From the NCBI GenBank assembly GCA_025934995.1, contig JAICWC010000017.1:1-39552 (forward strand): 39,552 nt of DNA, in the 5' to 3' direction. Under the pieces are notes generated by a model. That model made no database searches. It saw only the letters and a list, made by a program, of their open reading frames with translations, and had not been told where the DNA came from. The translations under genes and the position numbers were made by a program. Shown here in pieces: positions 39,167 to 39,552 of this stretch (position 1 is the stretch's first letter; each line of letters starts with the position of its first letter). The stretch comes from Thermoleophilia bacterium (GTDB lineage: Bacteria > Actinomycetota > Thermoleophilia > Gaiellales > Gaiellaceae).

Positions 39167-39463
39167 ATGCCATTCGCGCTCGCACTCCGTCATCGGGTAG
39201 CCGACGTCGATGCGTGGAAGGCCGTCTGGGACGAGAGGCTCGACGCCCGAATGCGTGGGAAGGTCGTCGGGCACCGGCTGACGCGGTCGGCGGCTGATCC
39301 GAACGAGGTCGAAGTCGTGATGGAGTTCGATTCGCGCGAGGATGCCGAGGCGTACCGCGAGTACATGGAGTTGCCGGAGACACGTGCGGCACTGGCGCGA
39401 GGAGGGGTCCAGGAGCACGCGCCGATGTGGATCGGCGAAGTCATCGAGACGGTCGTCTACTGA
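39167..39463 (+). CDS. small dimeric alpha-beta-barrel-like protein, 98 aa
   Basis: 98 aa with a beta-alpha-beta-beta-alpha-beta pattern: ALALRHRVADVDAWKAVWDERL, VVGHRLTRSAADPNEVEVVMEF, DSREDAEAYREYM and APMWIGEVIETVVY. This is the ferredoxin-like dimeric barrel of antibiotic-biosynthesis monooxygenase/DABB-type proteins, which include cofactorless oxygenases, heme enzymes and proteins of unknown role. No decisive catalytic residue is visible. ATG 39167 follows a CATACT -10 box by 8 nt, so the message is probably leaderless. It is the last gene in the window; the remaining 89 bases hold no supported feature. Confidence 0.65.
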   Translation: MPFALALRHRVADVDAWKAVWDERLDARMRGKVVGHRLTRSAADPNEVEVVMEFDSREDAEAYREYMELPETRAALARGGVQEHAPMWIGEVIETVVY

Positions 39464-39552
39464 GTCGCGGGACGCGGCGTCGGGATCTGCGCGAGACCGT
39501 GACGGCCGGGGCAACGATTCTGGTTTGTGCAATACCGAAAAAGTGGAGGCGG

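Noticed and set aside
1-39552. Insertion sequences, prophage or integrative element
   Set aside because: No transposase, integrase or phage structural gene, and no direct repeats flanking the tRNA were found.
39464-39552. Start of a further gene at the right edge (GTGGAGGCGG)
   Set aside because: Too few codons remain, and GTGGAGG could equally be a ribosome-binding site for a gene beyond the window.

Overview
The window is high-GC bacterial DNA with long overlapping open frames, GTG/TTG starts, 4-nt start/stop overlaps and apparently leaderless genes. Together with a DUF5995-like protein, a PxKF-type C-terminus and a gene order matching mycobacterial glnA4-amidotransferase-aldC-SDR, this suggests an actinobacterium, perhaps of the Thermoleophilia (Gaiella/Solirubrobacter side). 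That placement is inference; no rRNA or other marker gene is present.

Layout. (1) 1-5968: a possible cut-off divergent gene, a serine esterase, then a tightly overlapping minus-strand operon (GSAM-like aminotransferase, SDR with a CTG start, NAD-binding protein, FAD amine oxidase-like protein, small hypothetical). It diverges across only 23 bp from a second SDR. It looks like an amine or amino-acid catabolic cluster of unknown substrate. (2) 5982-16043: one gene of about 3350 codons for an exported multidomain protein: Ig-like modules, two CSLREA/beta-helix modules, four islands of a GLGSI-type pentapeptide repeat, a gingipain-like C25 peptidase domain and a PxKF C-terminus. (3) 16137-20035: divergent from it, a 25-codon leader ORF coupled to a 1274-aa adenylate cyclase-ATPase-TPR protein built like soluble adenylyl cyclase. 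(4) 20041-22650: housekeeping genes: small membrane-associated protein, DMT-type transporter, msrA behind a 13-bp-arm palindrome, a tRNA with a CAT anticodon, and yjbQ. (5) 22651-28362: a gamma-glutamyl-amine utilisation operon (GlnA/PuuA-like, PuuD-like, aldehyde dehydrogenase, SDR) divergent from an APC permease. (6) 28412-30880: M20 deacylase and an exported Asp-box protein. (7) 30938-35310: a bidirectional cassette (4-TM protein and metallopeptidase-like protein on one strand; TM protein, patatin lipase and DUF5995 protein on the other) sharing one palindromic promoter region. (8) 35360-39463: coiled-coil protein, PRC-barrel-like protein, exported beta-propeller/RTX protein, a second exported Asp-box protein, and a small dimeric alpha-beta-barrel-like protein. 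The last 89 bases (39464-39552) contain no gene I can support.

The best candidates for undescribed biology are the giant C25/pentapeptide protein with its interlocked promoter to the cyclase gene, and the palindrome-centred patatin/metallopeptidase/membrane cassette. Functions are read from motifs by eye; no database search was run.
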